Below, one piece after another: positions 24,551 to 36,107 of a stretch of 64,000 nucleotides of DNA. Within the stretch, counting starts at the first letter, position 1, and each line of letters opens with the position of its first letter. The notes beneath the pieces are model-generated. The model searched no databases. It was not told the origin of the DNA and saw only the letters and a program-made list of their open reading frames with translations. Source of the stretch: Proteles cristata cristata (Eukaryota > Chordata > Mammalia > Carnivora > Hyaenidae); assembly GCA_017311185.1 (NCBI GenBank), contig JAESUZ010004534.1, positions 1,798,001 through 1,862,000 of the forward strand, in the 5' to 3' direction. The translations under genes and the position numbers were made by a program.

Positions 24551-25465
24551 AGTCAGACTCTTAACTGACTGAGTCACCCAGTTGCCCCAAAAGAAAATAT
24601 TTTTAAATTATATATTCAATAAAGGATTTGTAACCACAGTATAAAAAGAACTCTTACCAATAATTATATCAATAATTATAAAGAGGTAATGGAAAAATAA
24701 GCAAAGGATATGAAAAGGTATTCTGCTAAAGATGATATACAGTGTCCAGTAAGCATCTGAAATGTTCATCCTCATTAGCCATTGGGGAAATGCAAATCAA
24801 AACCACATCATGACAGCATGATAAAATAAAAAATGGATAATAACAAGTATTAGCAAGTATGTGGAGAAGTTATAGTCCTCATAAATTGCTGTGGGAATAT
24901 AAAAGGGACAGATACATGGTAAAAATCCATAGTTCTCAGAATGTCAAACTTTGAGTTACCATATGCCTAGCAATTTCACTCTTATGTATATACCCAAGAG
25001 AAATATAAACATGTGTGTACAAAAACTAGTACAAGAATGTTTATAGCACTATTATTCATAATAAATAACCAAAAAGTGGAAGCAATCCAATATCCATCCA
25101 CCAATGAATGAATAAATAGAATGTTACAACTATACTATAGAATAATATTAAGCAATACAAAGGAATGGCATCCTTGGACTTAAATAAACATTTAAGACGT
25201 GAACTGAAACCCGTCAAAAAAGACTACTAATTTTAAGAGTGCATTTACATGAAAATCCAAAATAGGCAAATCTATAAAAATAGAAGGTAAATCAGTGGCT
25301 ATCTAGGTCCAGGGAGGGGGTGGTTGGGTGGTGGAGGAGTGACTGCTAATTGGTACATGGTTTCTTTTGGGAGTGGTGTTTTAAAATTAGATTGTGGTAA
25401 TGTTTGCACAACTCTGTGAACATACTAAAAGACATTGAGTTGTACACTTAAATGGTTGAATTATA

Positions 25466-25679
25466 GGGGCACCTGGGTGGCCCAGTCAGTTAAGCCTCCA
25501 ACTTTGGCTCAGGTCATGATCTCATGCTTATGAGCTCGCACCCTACTTTGGGCTCTGTGTTGACAGCTCAGAGCCTGGATCCTGCTTCAGATTCTGTGTT
25601 TTCCTCTCTCTGCCCCTCCCCCACCCGTGCTCTGCCTCTCTGTCTCTCAAAAATAAAAAAACATTAAACATTTTTTAAA
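25466..25679 (+). mobile_element. CAN-SINE, forward, in the ancient L1 3' end
   Basis: Head 'ggggcacctgggtggcccag', core 'ggctcaggtcatgatctcatg', 'gacagctcagagcctgga', and a tail of aaaaataaaaaaacatt. Imperfect TSD of about 14 bp (25452-25465 and 25680-25693). Confidence 0.92.
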
Positions 25680-25721
25680 ATGTATGAATTGTGTGGTATG
25701 TGAGTAATATCTCAAAGCTGT

Positions 25722-25959
25722 CTTTTTATTTTTTTATCTTTTAAATTAAAAAAATTATGTTTATTTTTTATTTTTGGTAGGGAGACAGAGTGTGAGCAGG
25801 GGATGGGAAGAGAGAGAGAGAGGGAGACACAGAATCTGAAGCAGGCTCCAGGCTCTGAGCTGTCAGCACAAACCCGACATGTGGCCCGAACCCACAGACT
25901 GTGAAATCATGACCTGAGCCAAAATTAGATGCTTAACCGACTGAGCCACCCAGGTGCTC
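25722..25959 (-). mobile_element. CAN-SINE, reverse
   Basis: Perfect 11-bp TSD (ctcaaagctgt) at 25711-25721 and 25960-25970. Reversed head at the right end (cttaaccgactgagccaccc). It splits the last bases of the ancient L1, whose 'atatctcaa...agctgtttt' end continues after it. Confidence 0.95.
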
Positions 25960-25985
25960 CTCAAAGCTGTTTTTTTTTTTAAAAG

Positions 25986-27174
25986 GCTATGTATAGAGGG
26001 AAAGTTGGAATTGAAAGCCAAGTTTTTATGACAAAGGAAATACTAGTTTAAAGTCATTAACCAGATAGTCTTCAGCTAAAGACAATGGACACAGCACAGT
26101 GCTTCCAAAAATATCTTAGAGACCTAAAGAGAATCTGGTAAGAATGGAGCAAAACTGAAATCCCAAAGATTAGAACTGTTAGATATACAGGAAATTGTGG
26201 GTTTACTGAAAACCAAGTTTTACTAATGATTAGCAAGAAAATAAGTCATGAGCAACAGCATACCTGGGAGTCCTGACTCTTTCAGACTCATGTCTTAGAT
26301 CTCCTTTTCCCATATTGAGATGTAGTTTACTTTTGGGTAAGTAGTTCTAGCTACATAGAAGGGAAGTTAGTAGAAATAAGTCATTGAGTTTTGGGATCTC
26401 TTATTTTTTATTTTTATGTCTTGTTAGCCCATAGCAACATCTGGTTGAATGACTAATGTGCATTAGTCAGCCCAGCTACAGCCCATAAATTACAGGATAA
26501 TTTATAATAATGAGCTAGACAGACCAGGTATATATAGCTAAAAGTTGTCCTAGATAAGAAATCATTACAAAACAACCCCTGTTCATCCTTTAGTTAGTAA
26601 ATTCCATCAACCAGTATTTGCAAGTTCTAGGTAAAATCAAAAATGCCTTTGGAACCTTTGAGGATACACAACTTATGGACTCATGTTAACCCTTTTCTTC
26701 CTCAGAGCCTTAAGGCCTATTTGTTAGGGTGCCTACAACTCATCTGACTGGTGGAAAAGAGATATGAGTAGTATTGAGAATTATACAGGCTTTACTCTTT
26801 CTCTCAAATCTTTACTTAAATTTCACACATATATATCAAATAATAATTATTTGAAGGTAACTTCATTGGCTTTATATGATTTTTGAAAATGTTTAGATGT
26901 GAGCAGCCATGATTATGAGAGAACTCAAAACCATGACATGTGAGGTAAGTCTTAAAAAATTGAAGGATATTCAGTGTGCTCTGAAAAAAAATTGGCTCCA
27001 GAAGAGAAAATGTGGTTGCTAAGGAGGGAATAAGATATTTATCTACAAAATCAGAAGGGCCTGTTTGTGGAAGAGGGGTTAAACTCTTAAGTCTTGAGTT
27101 CAGGAAACAAGGGGTAAAATTAACAGGGATTATTTTCCAGTTGTCAAAATATCTAAGGCATTGTATTGGGATTT
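25986..27174. other. Unassigned sequence
   Basis: No repeat family or coding signal recognised across about 1.2 kb. It is one of the longer apparently unique stretches in the window. Confidence 0.4.
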
Positions 27175-27186
27175 AAGGAATTTCTT

Positions 27187-27404
27187 TTTTTCTTGATTTT
27201 TAATGTTTCATTTATTTCTGAGAGAGAGAGACACACACACAGGGGAGGGTCAGAGACAGAGGGAGACATAGAATTGGAAACAGGATCCAGGCTCTGAGCT
27301 AGCTGTCAGCACAGAGCCCGACTTGGGACTTGAACCCGTGAACTGTGGTCTCATGACCTGAGCCGAAGTCCGACGGTTACCCGACTGAGCCACCCAGGCA
27401 CCCC
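27187..27404 (-). mobile_element. CAN-SINE, reverse
   Basis: Perfect 12-bp TSD (aaggaatttctt) at 27175-27186 and 27405-27416. Reversed head 'ccgactgagccacccaggca' and body intact. A short CA run lies near 27230. Confidence 0.96.
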
Positions 27405-27612
27405 AAGGAATTTCTTATTATGCAGGTAATGAGGTCTAGACTCATTTCTATTTCTTAATAGGAGCATTGTAGATATATTAAGCATAGGATATGTGGGAAA
27501 GTGATCACACCTCCCAGTTTGCCCATGACAGTGACTATTTACTCTTTAGTTCAGGTATAATTATTAATGGAGGTGTCCTTTTTCTCTCAAAAGTGCTCCA
27601 GCTAATGATATG

Positions 27613-27808
27613 GTCACTTAGAACAGTGATATCTCACTCATGGTTAAATATTAGAGAAACTCTAATCACTTTTCAAAAGGATTGATGCCTAGATAGTGCC
27701 CCACGTCAACTAAAATCAGAATCCTTATGAAGAAAGGCAGGCATCAGTAGTTTTACAAGCTTCCCAGGTGACTCTGATGTGCAACAGGGTTGAGAATCCC
27801 TTGCCTGG
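27613..27808. mobile_element. MER5A-like hAT-Charlie DNA transposon
   Basis: It starts near 'acagtgatatctcactcatggtta' and ends 'ttcccaggtgactctgatgtgcaacagggttgagaatcc'. These are the paired inverted ends of the non-autonomous MER5A element, with the characteristic 'cagaatcctt ... ggcatcagtagttttacaagctt' middle. No coding capacity, ancient. Confidence 0.75.
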
Positions 27809-28612
27809 ACGATCTTTCCTTTTAAAGGAATCCCATAACCCTATTTTCTGAAAATATGTGTTATACTCCACAAAGAAAGCAAAGCTTGGAACTCTGCTAC
27901 TCTAATGAATATGGGAGGGGATAAAACAAACACATATATAAAATTTCCTTCTTTTTTCTAATTTCATTATATGCTTTTATTTTTATTTTATTTTTTATTT
28001 CATTTTTATTTTCTTTTAAAATCTCTTTTCAGCACTCCAGAAAAGCTGATGGCATTTTTAAGCTTACATTTTCTCTTTCCAAGTGGAAGATAGATTATAT
28101 AAAGCTTGGGAAAACCTGAGTCCAATGAAGATTTCTAACTACAGTTACATGCTTCCTCTAATGAGGTAATTATTTTGTCAAGTGTTGGGCTAAGAGGTTT
28201 ACCATGTGTACAACATGGAATTAAATTGTTGCACAGTAGATATGGCATTCATTTAGCTTTCTTATTAGTTTATTAGATTTGATCCTCTGAAATATTTTAG
28301 TACTTAGCCATGAGCCTTTGAGTCCAACTTTAATGAGTTTAGCCTTATATCAGTGACTTCTTAAAAATGATTTCATTTCTTACTCTGGTAGTCAAATGTG
28401 AGCCCCATGTTAATAATGTATTTTTCTTTTGATAACTGCTGGAAGGAAAAGCAAAACCTAGACTTGACATTTTTCGAGGTAAAATTCACTCAAGAATTTT
28501 GGAATATTAACATACAGGAATATATTTAGTGAAGTTAATACTATTTTATAAACATTTTAAAAGGTATGTAGTCCCTTTTTTGTTTTATTACAAAATATTA
28601 GAAAGTGGGGGC
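27809..28612. other. Unassigned AT-rich sequence
   Basis: No gene or repeat recognised. A (T4A)-type low-complexity patch lies at 27975-28020. Confidence 0.4.
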
Positions 28613-28632
28613 TAAAATGATTGGATTTTAAA

Positions 28633-28875
28633 GATTTTATTTTATGTTTTTGAGAGTGTGTGTGTGTGCAACAGGGTATGGGGAGGGGCAGAGAGAGAGA
28701 GGGAGAGAGACAGAGAGAGAGAGAGAAAGAGAGGAAAGGAGGGAGGTAGAATCTTAAGCAGGCTCCACCCTCAGGGCAGAGTATGAAGTGGTACTCCATC
28801 TCACAACCCTAAGGTCATGACCTGAGCTCAAATCCAGAGTCAGATGGTTAACTAACTGAACCACCTAGGTGCTCC
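28633..28875 (-). mobile_element. Older CAN-SINE variant, reverse
   Basis: Long 20-bp TSD with two mismatches (28613-28632 and 28876-28895). Unlike most copies it has 'ctccaccctcagggcagagtatga' in the body and 'ggtcatgacctgagctcaaatccagagtcagatggttaac' in the reversed head, suggesting an older subfamily. It contains GT and GA microsatellite segments. Confidence 0.9.
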
Positions 28876-28895
28876 TAAAATTATTGGAATTTAAA

Positions 28896-30012
28896 AGGAG
28901 AAGAGTTTTTTTTTTTTTTTTAAGGAGATTAGCTATTTTGTGTGTTTCCCCATCATACACTGGAATCATTGTCCCCTAACTCAGACTCATGGTCTGAAGT
29001 GCTGAAAATCACTTATTAACATTTGGCTTGAAGAAGGAGGAACAACCCAGAAACCAACTCTGCTTTCAATTCCTGATATACATTATTTGTTCCTGCCAAT
29101 AGAAATAGCAGGCAGCTGTCATTCCTCATTTTCTTTCTCTGTGTAGTCTAATGTACCTCACTTGCCCCAGAGCCTCAGAAAACACATAAGCAGAGAGAAC
29201 ATCATATAGTATAGTCATTTAACAGAACAGAACAAAATTAGTCACCAAAATAACTCATACTAAAGAACTTCATGTAGGAAATGGGTTTCATCCATATTTG
29301 TCTTTCAAATGTCTAATCCTTTTCTGTCTCCCTCTGGCTCATCTGATGACAGAGTGGGGATCTTTTCCAATAAAACAAACAAACAAAAACAAAAACAAAA
29401 GCCACAAAAAGATTGGTTAACTGTGAAACAGAGGGAAATAAATTATGTCCATACTAAAAGTCTGTTTTGCTGGTTGGTCTAAATCAGTTGCTATAGGTTT
29501 TGGTTTAATAGATCTAAGTCAGGTCTTGGTAGAAAAGCAAAATTAGCATGACCAGAAAAATCATGAAATCATATGTATTTATAATTATTTTTATTTCATT
29601 TGGCTGAATAGTATTATATTGCCTCTTTGGCAGGTAATCTAATCTATTTTTGTTCAGAAACCTCCTAGAAGAGAAACTGCCTTCCTTCTGAACTAATCCT
29701 GAAATAAGTAATAAATGCCATTCTTGGTTCCTACTGATAACCAATTTTCACAGTCTTCTCTTACAATATGCCCTGACAGAGAAATACAGATGAGCCATCC
29801 TTAATCTTTAAATGTTTTCCTTTTCAGTCTTATAGCTAACCCATTTGTGTTTATGTATGTGTTTATGTGTTTGTCTATGCAGTTATTTAGTGGTCGGTCA
29901 TTTATTTGTACCCTCACCTTGCTGTAGACTGGATAATAGGTGGCTTGTGAGAATACAGAAAATATAGCAAAATTAGAGAAGTTAATAATGTCACTGAAAA
30001 GAAAAGTAAAAA
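28896..30012. other. Unassigned sequence
   Basis: No gene or repeat recognised. (AAAC)n-like simple sequence at 29370-29400 and a T-run at 28906-28921. The minus frame 29514-29744 has no domain. Confidence 0.4.
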
Positions 30013-30028
30013 AAAATATGGGACATAG

Positions 30029-31540
30029 GGGGCCAGTCCAAGGTGGTGGTGGAGGAAGATCCTGAGCTGACTTCTTCCCATGGACACACTGAATATACAG
30101 CTACATATGAAGAAGTTTCTGCTGAAAAAGACCTAAAAACTAGCTGAACAACTCCTAGTAATAGGACTATATCACAAAGGGTAGGACAGGCAGAGATGCA
30201 CTCTCACCAAAACCCCCACCCCTGGTGCTGCCACCTGCAATTGGGAGGGATCTCACAAACTCAGAGCTTCTCTCTGAAGAGTGAGTAGTTCATGCTGCAC
30301 CCTAACCCTGGGAACTGGCAACAGAGAGATGAGTCCCCAAAAGGTCTGGCTTTGAAAACCAGTGGGGCTCATATCCAAGACACACAAAGGGCTGTGGGGG
30401 AACTGAGATACTTCTCATAAAGGGCTTGCAGACAGACCCTCTCACCCCAAGACCAGTGCAAAACAGCAGTTTGAAAAGCTCCTAGATTATATGAGAAGGA
30501 GTTCTATTTGCTTATCTTAAAGCATCTGCTAGAGGGGCAAGGGCCTTTTGGGACTCTCTCTCTGGGGAGGGAGACGTTGGCAGGTGCTATTAGTGTCTTG
30601 ATGTTTTCCCCGCTACTTTGATAGTGTTGGCACACTGGCCACCAGCCCTGCATTCTTCCTCTGCTTTCCTAAAGCTGGCAGGAACACACAGCTCTTTGAT
30701 TGCCTAGTTTTAGTGTCCAGGAGATCTTGTGTTCCTGGGTCCCAAAGGATTGTAACAGTTGGATAGATAGTTCTTTGCAGGTTATCACCCCCAGGGCACG
30801 ATACAGACAACTGATTAAACCACACCCTCAGTCAGTCAGTTAAAAAGGCCTATTTATTTGTCCTGGAGCTTCAGCCTGAGGGGCAGACTTCATATTTGCC
30901 ACATACCTAGAGGCTACAAACCTGCATTCAGGGAAAACTGGGGGGTTGTGTACCATTTTAATGCTCTCCCTTGGCCTAGCTAGCTAGCTACAGCTTGCTG
31001 GTACCTCCCAGAAAGGAGGTTATACACTCATCTGAAGCCTAGATTTGTACCTCTCACCCACAGGACACGTTTACAATTGCAGTCCCACAAGACTGTATAT
31101 GTTTGCATACTTTAAAAGCTGATGCTTTTGAGGGTCTGGCTTCTAATCAGCCTGAAATTAGGCGCTCCCTGAGATCCCTTCCTTTGGAGCATTGACAGGT
31201 CTTGGCACACCCTCAACAACTGGGACTTATAAATAATAAATCAAGGCTGCTTAGATAATTATAAAGGCTTAGGAGACAACCAAGAGTTAGGGCAAAGTTG
31301 AAAGATAAGATTCATCTTCCACACACTGGCCACTCCTTGAAGACTAGGAGAGGTAGCTTTTTTTTGCCTAATACATAGAAACAGATGGTCAAGTAAGCAG
31401 AGGAATATGTTTCAAATGAAAGAATAAGATATGACCTCAGGAAAAAAAACTTTAATGAAATGAAGACAAGTAATTTACCTGATAAGTTAAAAAAAAAAAC
31501 CCTAGTATTATATGTCAATTATACCTAAATTTAAAAAAAG
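30029..31540 (+). mobile_element. Old L1 copy joining 5' region directly to 3' end
   Basis: A 16-bp TSD with one mismatch (aaaatatgggacatag 30013-30028, aaaatatggaacatag 31541-31556) bounds a 1512-bp element. Its left end has the old-L1 5' start pattern (ggaggaagatcctgagctg, then cccatggacacactgaata). 31250-31485 matches the end of the 5' UTR / start of ORF1 (gagacaaccaagagttaggg; ccactccttgaagactagga; agcagaggaatatgtttcaa). The last about 40 bp (atatgtcaattatacctaaa) is the L1 3' terminus and A-tail. ORF1 and ORF2 are essentially absent. Either a spliced L1 RNA was inserted or the source or copy was internally deleted. Confidence 0.72.
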
Positions 31541-31556
31541 AAAATATGGAACATAG

Positions 31557-31771
31557 ATTGGACATTAAAGTGGGGTTATGACATGCATAACCTAATAGCC
31601 TATATACTTGTTAATGAGTGAGCTATGAATTTGACTCTAACTAGCAAACATGAAAACAAACAAACAAACTTGGATATTTATGCAATTCATGATTCGTCAG
31701 GAGATACGCAATTAACTTTGACACTGAGATTAATCAGTCATTTCCTGTGGAGTTGTTTCGCTTTGTTTTGT
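31557..31771. other. Unassigned sequence
   Basis: Short unassigned interval with an (AAAC)n patch near 31653-31668. Confidence 0.4.
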
Positions 31772-31810
31772 TGTATGTATGTATGTATGTATGTATGTAT
31801 GTATGTATTT
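31772..31810. repeat. (GTAT)n microsatellite
   Basis: Nine or more GTAT units directly at the A/T tail end of a reverse SINE. SINE tails are common seeds for such repeats. Confidence 0.95.
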
Positions 31811-31996
31811 AGAAGTTTATTTATGTATTTTGAGAGAGAAAAAAAAAAGGCAGAGGGGGAGAGAGACAGAATCCCAAGCATGCTCCACAGTCAGCGTAGA
31901 GCCTGATGAAGGGCTCGAACTCACGAACTTCAAGGTCATAACATGAGCTGAAATCATTAATCTGATGATTTAACTGCATGAGTTACCCAGGCACTC
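31811..31996 (-). mobile_element. Old CAN-SINE, reverse
   Basis: Body 'gagagagacagaatcccaagcatgctccac' and reversed head ending 'gcatgagttacccaggcac'. Divergent, with no clear TSD because the left flank is a microsatellite. Confidence 0.82.
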
Positions 31997-33374
31997 CTGG
32001 AGACCTTTTAAATGAACGTATGAAGAGTCAGGTTTGCTACAAGGTATGAACAGGGTTTTAAACGAAGGATTAAACATTCATGTTTGGAGAAGTGAAGACA
32101 GACATTTTGTTAGCCTGAAAATTTCAAGGGCGTTTATATCAGTAGCAGTCATGCAGCTGACCAGCTGAAAGGCAGCTGGATGGAAGCTTATGGGGTAGAA
32201 GAAGATTAAACAACTTTCAGTTTTAATAAAATTCTGTAAACCATCTGATCTGGTGTGCTTACTTCAGTGTAACAGATTATTAAGGAAGAAAATCGGACAG
32301 ATTTTCAATTTTCAATTTTCAATTGTTTTAGTGGTAATAGAGTATACATGTCATTAAGACCCTATACTTGTTTTTGATTTTTTGATTGTTTCTTTTCTTC
32401 TTCATTTTCTTTCTTCTTCTTTTTTTATTTTTTAGATTCTAGTTATAATAAATAAGTCATGGGGATGAAAGTACAGCATGGGGGATATAGTCAATAATAT
32501 TATAACAATTTTGTAGGGTGACAGATGGTAACTACACTTATTGAGCATAACTTAATGTATGCTTGTTCTCCTAAAACAAATATATCGTATGTCAACTGTA
32601 TGTCAGTAAAAAACAGACCCTGTACCATTAACTTCATTAATAATATAGCCAAGGGGCATTTTCATGTGTATTTTACAGGATGTCTTAGGCTTGAAAGTGC
32701 AGTTTATTCTGAGGAATAAACTATAGGACTTTTTTTTTTTTTTTTTAAAGAGTAGCTATGGTGCAATCTAATAAATAACTTTTTGGGACATTATATCTGT
32801 AGATAAATCTATTTATTTTACCTTCTGACTCAAGAGTTTTTGGGGTATTGATTTATAAGTAGTTGTTAATATTGATAATGAAGCTTCAATGTATTTTAAT
32901 AATATTGTGATTTTTACTCAAATAGTCATATATAAAAGTCAAAGAAGGCTCAAATATGTGGGAGTTTTTTGGTTAGAACAAGTTCCTTTTGTCCTACCCA
33001 TATATTAAAGAGCACTTTGACATTTCTGCATACCATGTTTATGATATAGTCAAAAGGCTAACCTTTGTCATTTGTACCAAAATGATGTACACATATGAGA
33101 AATCCCTACTTAATTTAACTTTTTTTCTAACTTTTAGTTTATATCATACTTACAATATTTAGGGAGGTCCGATCCTTTCCTCAAAACAAAACAAGGCAAT
33201 GACAGTGGGATTTTCTGATGTTAGAAGCTGGTTATGAGAGAGAGAGGATCTCAAAGTGAGATCTCAAGAGTGACTCAAAGTGTTTGACCTGTGTGATGAA
33301 GAAGATGGACTTGCCATTAAGTGGAGGAGGGGATGATTCTCAGAGCAGAGAGAGCAGATTTTTCAGGGAAGATT
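31997..33374. other. Unassigned sequence
   Basis: No gene or family recognised. It contains three tandem (attttca)-type units at 32304-32328, a T-rich patch near 32380-32435 and a T-run near 32730. Confidence 0.4.
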
Positions 33375-34330
33375 TAGAGACACTTTTGGATAAATCACAT
33401 TTAATATGTCTCTGTCTGTGACATCCAAGTGGAAAATTTGAAATTATATTTGGTTATGAGTCTGGAATTCAGGAGAGTGGTCTGGTCAGGAGTTATAAAT
33501 GTAAGAGTACCAAAGTATAAATCGTATTTAAAGCCATAGACTATATAAATGAGTATAGGACAAAGAAGGGAAGTGGGCCAAGGGCTAAATCCTTAAGCAT
33601 GCCACTTTTGGGAGTTTGGAACAATGAGAACAATTCAGCAAATAAGATTGAGAAATGACCAGTGATGCAAAAGCAAAACCAGAAGAATAAAATATCTTGG
33701 AAACCGAATGTTGAGGGCATCTCAGGGAGGATGAATGATCAACCGTGTCAATATATCTGAATGGTCCAGTAGGAGAAGGGAGTATTAACCATTAGATTAG
33801 CAATATGGAGGTCATCAGTGACATTGGCAAAACAGTTTGGGTGTGGATGGGTGTGTGTGTGTTGTTGGGGGGGGGGGTGTCTGACTGCAGTGAAGATAAG
33901 AGAAAATGGGTGGAGTGGAATTCCAGCTGGGAAATCTAACTTTCAAGGAAGTTATAGCATAGAGGGGAGCAGAAAGAGTTAACAGCTGGAAAGGGAAATG
34001 GGGCCAAGAGAAAAACAAACTTAAGATGGAAGAAATCACAGTATATTTCTATGTTAAGAGGAAGTTCTGGTAGAGAGGCACAGCTGATAGAGGAAATTTC
34101 TAGAGACTGTCTTTGAGTAAGTAACATGGGATAAGTCTAGTGGAGGCATGGGTCCTAGTGGTGTGCAGTCCGTTTCTCTGTGCTACAAAGAGAGCACAGC
34201 GGGACTGATGCATGTAGGTATAGGCTGTGGTGAAATAGGAAGTTAGGTCATCAGCTGAGTGTCAGGACTGGGGAGGAAGGTTGCATGTTTGAGGAGATAA
34301 GAGGAGATATGTAATATTTATCTAAGGAAA
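33375..34330 (-). mobile_element. L2 relic, about 950 bp, reverse
   Basis: The antisense L2 order is clear: 'gacatccaagtggaaaatttg', 'gagtctggaattcaggagag', 'gtatttaaagccatagactatat', 'gaagtgggccaagggctaaatcctta', 'agggaggatgaatgatcaaccgtgtca', 'ggaggtcatcagtgacattggcaa', 'tttcaaggaagtt', 'gggaaatggggccaag'. This is the reversed L2 ORF2 C-terminal and 3' region. No open frame survives. Confidence 0.75.
33852..33882. repeat. (GT)n/(G)n simple repeat
   Basis: A short GT run followed by ten consecutive G residues inside the L2 relic. Confidence 0.9.
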
Positions 34331-34873
34331 TATATTATGATTGCCAGGTTTCTGTAAGAATCCAATTAAAATTAATACTCAACAAGTTTCAAGTGAGACA
34401 CTAAAGTTAGCATCTGTGAATGTCCTTCTCCAGCCATGTCTGCTGTCTATGGAGGGGGCTGAGGCATAGAAAGTAATTATTTTTTAACTAGTGTCAGGGT
34501 TTCTATGTATTTATTATTTTGCGTTTAGGATTATCATCTAAAAATGTTCAAAAGTGATGTGAACATTGCACCTTGTGTTCTGTGTGGCATCTACTTAAAT
34601 TCATTCATTTATTCATTCTTCAATACTTCGTGGTTAGTAAAACAGACATGATTCCTGTTCTCAGTGTGTTTACTTAGCAGTGTGTTTATTTAGCATAGCT
34701 TATGCTAAATAAGTGTATCTGGAAGGAAAGGCAACAGACTGAGTTGACATAGGTTTGGCATATGGAAGGTCAGGACAATCTACTTACATTGAAAAATGAA
34801 TAAATGTTTTGAAAATATTATGCGTAGGTGCAAATAAATTATATGGAACTCAATTATTTCCAATATTTTAAGT
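34331..34873. other. Unassigned; weak reversed L2 tail
   Basis: 34598-34680 ('attcattcatttattcattcttcaatact ... aaaacagacatgattcctgttctcag') resembles the antisense L2 tail. 34680-34715 holds short repeats of 'tgtttactt(a)gcagtg / tgtttatttagc'. Otherwise nothing. Confidence 0.4.
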
Positions 34874-35386
34874 CAGAAGTAGTCAAATGTTGGTCTTAGA
34901 ACCCTTTTATACTCTTAAAAAGTTTTGAGGACTCAACACAGCTTTTGTTTACATGTGTTATGTCTACTGATAGTTATATATTAGACATTTAAACCAAGAC
35001 TTTTGAAAAATATTTTATTCATTTAAGTAACAATAAACTCATTATGTGCTCACATAATTAAAATACTTCTTATGAGAAATAACTGTATTTCCCTAACAAA
35101 ATATGCTCAAAGATAGCATTGTGTTTGTTTGTTTGTGTGTTACCTATTTCTTACTTAGTAGATGCAGCCAAATTCTCATACTTGCTTGGACATTAAATCT
35201 GTTGGGATATTCTGAGTCACATCGCTTCTGGAAAACTCCGCCATACACTTGTCAGAGATTAAGAATAAACAAGTCAAATAGCAGCTGAGTATTTTTATAT
35301 AAATAATTTTGACCTCCTGGACTCTTTCAATGAATCTTGGGGGCCTCAGGGTCTCAGAAGCACACTTTGATAATGGCTACTCTCAG
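34874..35386. mobile_element. hAT-Charlie-like non-autonomous DNA transposon relic
   Basis: The ends look like paired hAT-type termini (cagaagtagtcaaatgttgg at the left; the reverse complement of the right end begins ctgagagtagccattatcaa). The interior has the recognisable 'acccttttatactcttaaaaa', 'gaggactcaacacagcttttg' and right-side 'gacctcctggactctttcaatga' blocks of a common mammalian MER-type element. No clear 8-bp TSD. The family name is uncertain. Confidence 0.5.
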
Positions 35387-36095
35387 TGAAAACTAATTAA
35401 GAACTGAAACAGTTATGGCCATCAGCTATAAAAGTAGCATGTGGGTGTTGCATAGGAAAACAAAATTGGCTGACAGTTTAATTAGAATAAAAAATAATTG
35501 ATTGATAATTTGTTTCTTTTTGGATTTTATTTTCTTTAACTGTGTGTCTCTTTAAAATGTAGAATTGATGAAATTTAAGGGAATCTGGAATTCAGTTATT
35601 CCAGTTTTCACTGTGCAACCAGGGAAGCCAAGGTCCAAAGAAGTGACAGGCTGTTGTCTCGATGGTTAAGAATGGCTAACTTTCAAAATAAAAAATAATG
35701 TAAATCCACTAATTTGAATTGTGGTCAAAATAATTACTTGCAATTAGTATAAAAATTGAGTACTTCAAGTACTATATCATGTAGATTTGATCAATGATCA
35801 TTTCTGAAACAATTTAATCTTTTGTTGGGCCCTTCTACTCACACACAACTGATTATCCAGAGGCAACTGCCTAGAGGTGAGGCAGAACCTTTGGAAGGGA
35901 TTAAGAAGTTGTTCTTGGGTTTTCTTTGTAATTTGAAATCTTTTAAGTTACAGAGAACTTGGTATATTTTAGTCACTTTCCTCAAGAACATCAAAGGGAA
36001 AAAAGGAAAGAAATGAAAGGAAATGAATGGAAAGCCGTTGCAGAGTTTAAAGTTTTCTAAAATCTTTTTTTTTTTTTTTTTTTACTATTCAAGAC
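35387..36095. other. Unassigned sequence
   Basis: Nothing recognised except a T-run at 36065-36083. The plus frame 35822-36016 lacks a domain. Confidence 0.4.
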
Positions 36096-36107
36096 AACAA
36101 ATGTTTT

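Larger units (their letters stand above)
17406..24589 (-). mobile_element. CAN-SINE split by L1-A
   Basis: The left part (17406-17568) holds the tail, a (GA)n tract and the body down to 'gatcatgacctgag'. The right part (24560-24589) completes the head (ttaactgactgagtcaccc). A perfect 13-bp TSD (aaagaaaatattt) lies outside at 17393-17405 and 24590-24602. This shows that the SINE landed first in the ancient L1 and was later interrupted by L1-A. Confidence 0.92.
11450..25985 (+). mobile_element. Ancient L1, near full length, broken by nested insertions
   Basis: Degraded but colinear L1 on the plus strand. 11450-11840 looks like old L1 5' UTR. ORF1-like sequence follows (for example 'aagggcaccaccaaaagaata' near 11970, 'aagaacc...ctggatctgaagaatac' near 12170, and an 'agacctgac...agaaatgc' block near 12830). 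ORF2 endonuclease sequence lies near 13600-13870 and RT sequence near 16080-16160. ORF2 C-terminus and 3' UTR continue after the nested insertions at 24603-25465, and the 3' end lies near 25680-25985. Many stops and indels leave no long frame. SINEs sit at 14216, 16720, 17406, 25466 and 25722, and a 7-kb L1 lies inside the third. The exact 5' limit is uncertain by several hundred bases. Confidence 0.8.
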
